A DNA stretch of 64,000 nt from Chitinophaga oryziterrae (GTDB lineage Bacteria > Bacteroidota > Bacteroidia > Chitinophagales > Chitinophagaceae). A program made the translations under genes and the position numbers. The number at the start of each line of letters is the position of its first letter. The first letter of the stretch is position 1. The stretch is taken from contig NZ_WRXO01000006.1 of assembly GCF_009758125.1 (NCBI RefSeq), positions 404,445 through 468,444 of the forward strand, in the 5' to 3' direction. Below, in pieces: positions 63,842-64,000 of the stretch. Under the pieces are notes generated by a model, which was given only the letters and a program-made list of their open reading frames with translations, had not been told where the DNA came from and did not search any database.

Positions 63842-64000
63842 ATGCATAAGCAAAATAACATTTTCCATATAGGCAAGTCAAAGGTCTTCTTATTGATGGC
63901 CATGTTGTGTATGATTTGCCAGTCAGTCTTTTCTATTTCCGGGGATAGCACTACTACCCGGTTCTTTACGATTGGTTCTATTAGTCCGACCAGTCAAACT
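63842..64000 (+). CDS. Secreted protein, N-terminal fragment (RHS operon)
   Basis: The first 53 codons only; the gene runs off the right edge. MHKQNNIFHIGKSKVFLLMA then MLCMICQSVFSISGDSTTTR, a signal peptide with likely cleavage after VFS, then RFFTIGSISPTSQT. It starts 28 nt after the RHS-type gene and is in the same operon. In Bacteroidota this slot often holds a second, larger RHS protein with the core domain; the fragment is too short to decide. Confidence 0.6.
   Translation, partial: MHKQNNIFHIGKSKVFLLMAMLCMICQSVFSISGDSTTTRFFTIGSISPTSQT

Overview
The window looks like chromosome of a Bacteroidota bacterium of the Chitinophagaceae, most like Chitinophaga (inference). Visible reasons: two SusC/SusD loci, each driven by an ECF sigma factor plus a FecR anti-sigma; type IX secretion (T9SS) C-terminal sorting domains on giant secreted proteins; TAnnTTTG promoter boxes; a secreted RHS-type operon; and GH16 and GH92 glycosidases. 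No complete tRNA, rRNA, CRISPR array, prophage or intact insertion sequence was seen.

0-7.2 kb (minus strand): start of a probable subtilisin-like protease, then lysine-catabolic ALDH7, the 2-oxoadipate dioxygenase/decarboxylase HglS, PanB, a Ppx/GppA phosphatase and polyphosphate kinase. 7.4-17.8 kb (minus): a polysaccharide utilisation locus, sigma - FecR - SusC - SusD - secreted GH16 with two CBM6-like domains, probably for beta-1,3-glucan. 17.9-22.6 kb: metK and a short GT5 starch-synthase domain (minus), divergent from panC, panD and a flippase-like membrane protein. With panB at 3.2-4.0 kb this covers the pantothenate branch. 22.8-33.2 kb: secreted GH92, AraC/SDR pair, lipoprotein papain-like protease with VCBS repeats, alpha/beta hydrolase/AraC pair, and a small secreted protein.

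33.3-43.4 kb (minus): a second sigma/FecR/SusC/SusD locus whose distal genes are two TlpA-type thioredoxins flanking a stand-alone DsbD N-terminal domain, so its cargo is probably tied to periplasmic redox. 43.7-46.9 kb: small secreted protein, ferredoxin, a 1.3 kb stretch of decayed genes, and a SEC-C protein. 47.0-51.8 kb: a 1615-residue T9SS-secreted protein.

51.8-54.2 kb is an accessory pocket: a tRNA-like relic with a terminator, a HEPN-motif protein, and a small gene bracketed by two copies of the same decayed protein tail. 54.2-58.1 kb holds a membrane-anchored degenerate receiver, a membrane hybrid histidine kinase and a class I terpene synthase, all on the plus strand. 58.9-64.0 kb is a secreted RHS-type operon running off the right edge.

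The most unusual signals are: (1) a ~144 bp repeat with long inverted arms, present twice just after stop codons, in which four consecutive stem pairs differ between copies but stay paired; (2) the kinase / pseudo-receiver / terpene synthase set; (3) an antisense promoter and terminator pair at the first susC start; (4) the duplicated tail around a small gene at 53.5-54.0 kb.
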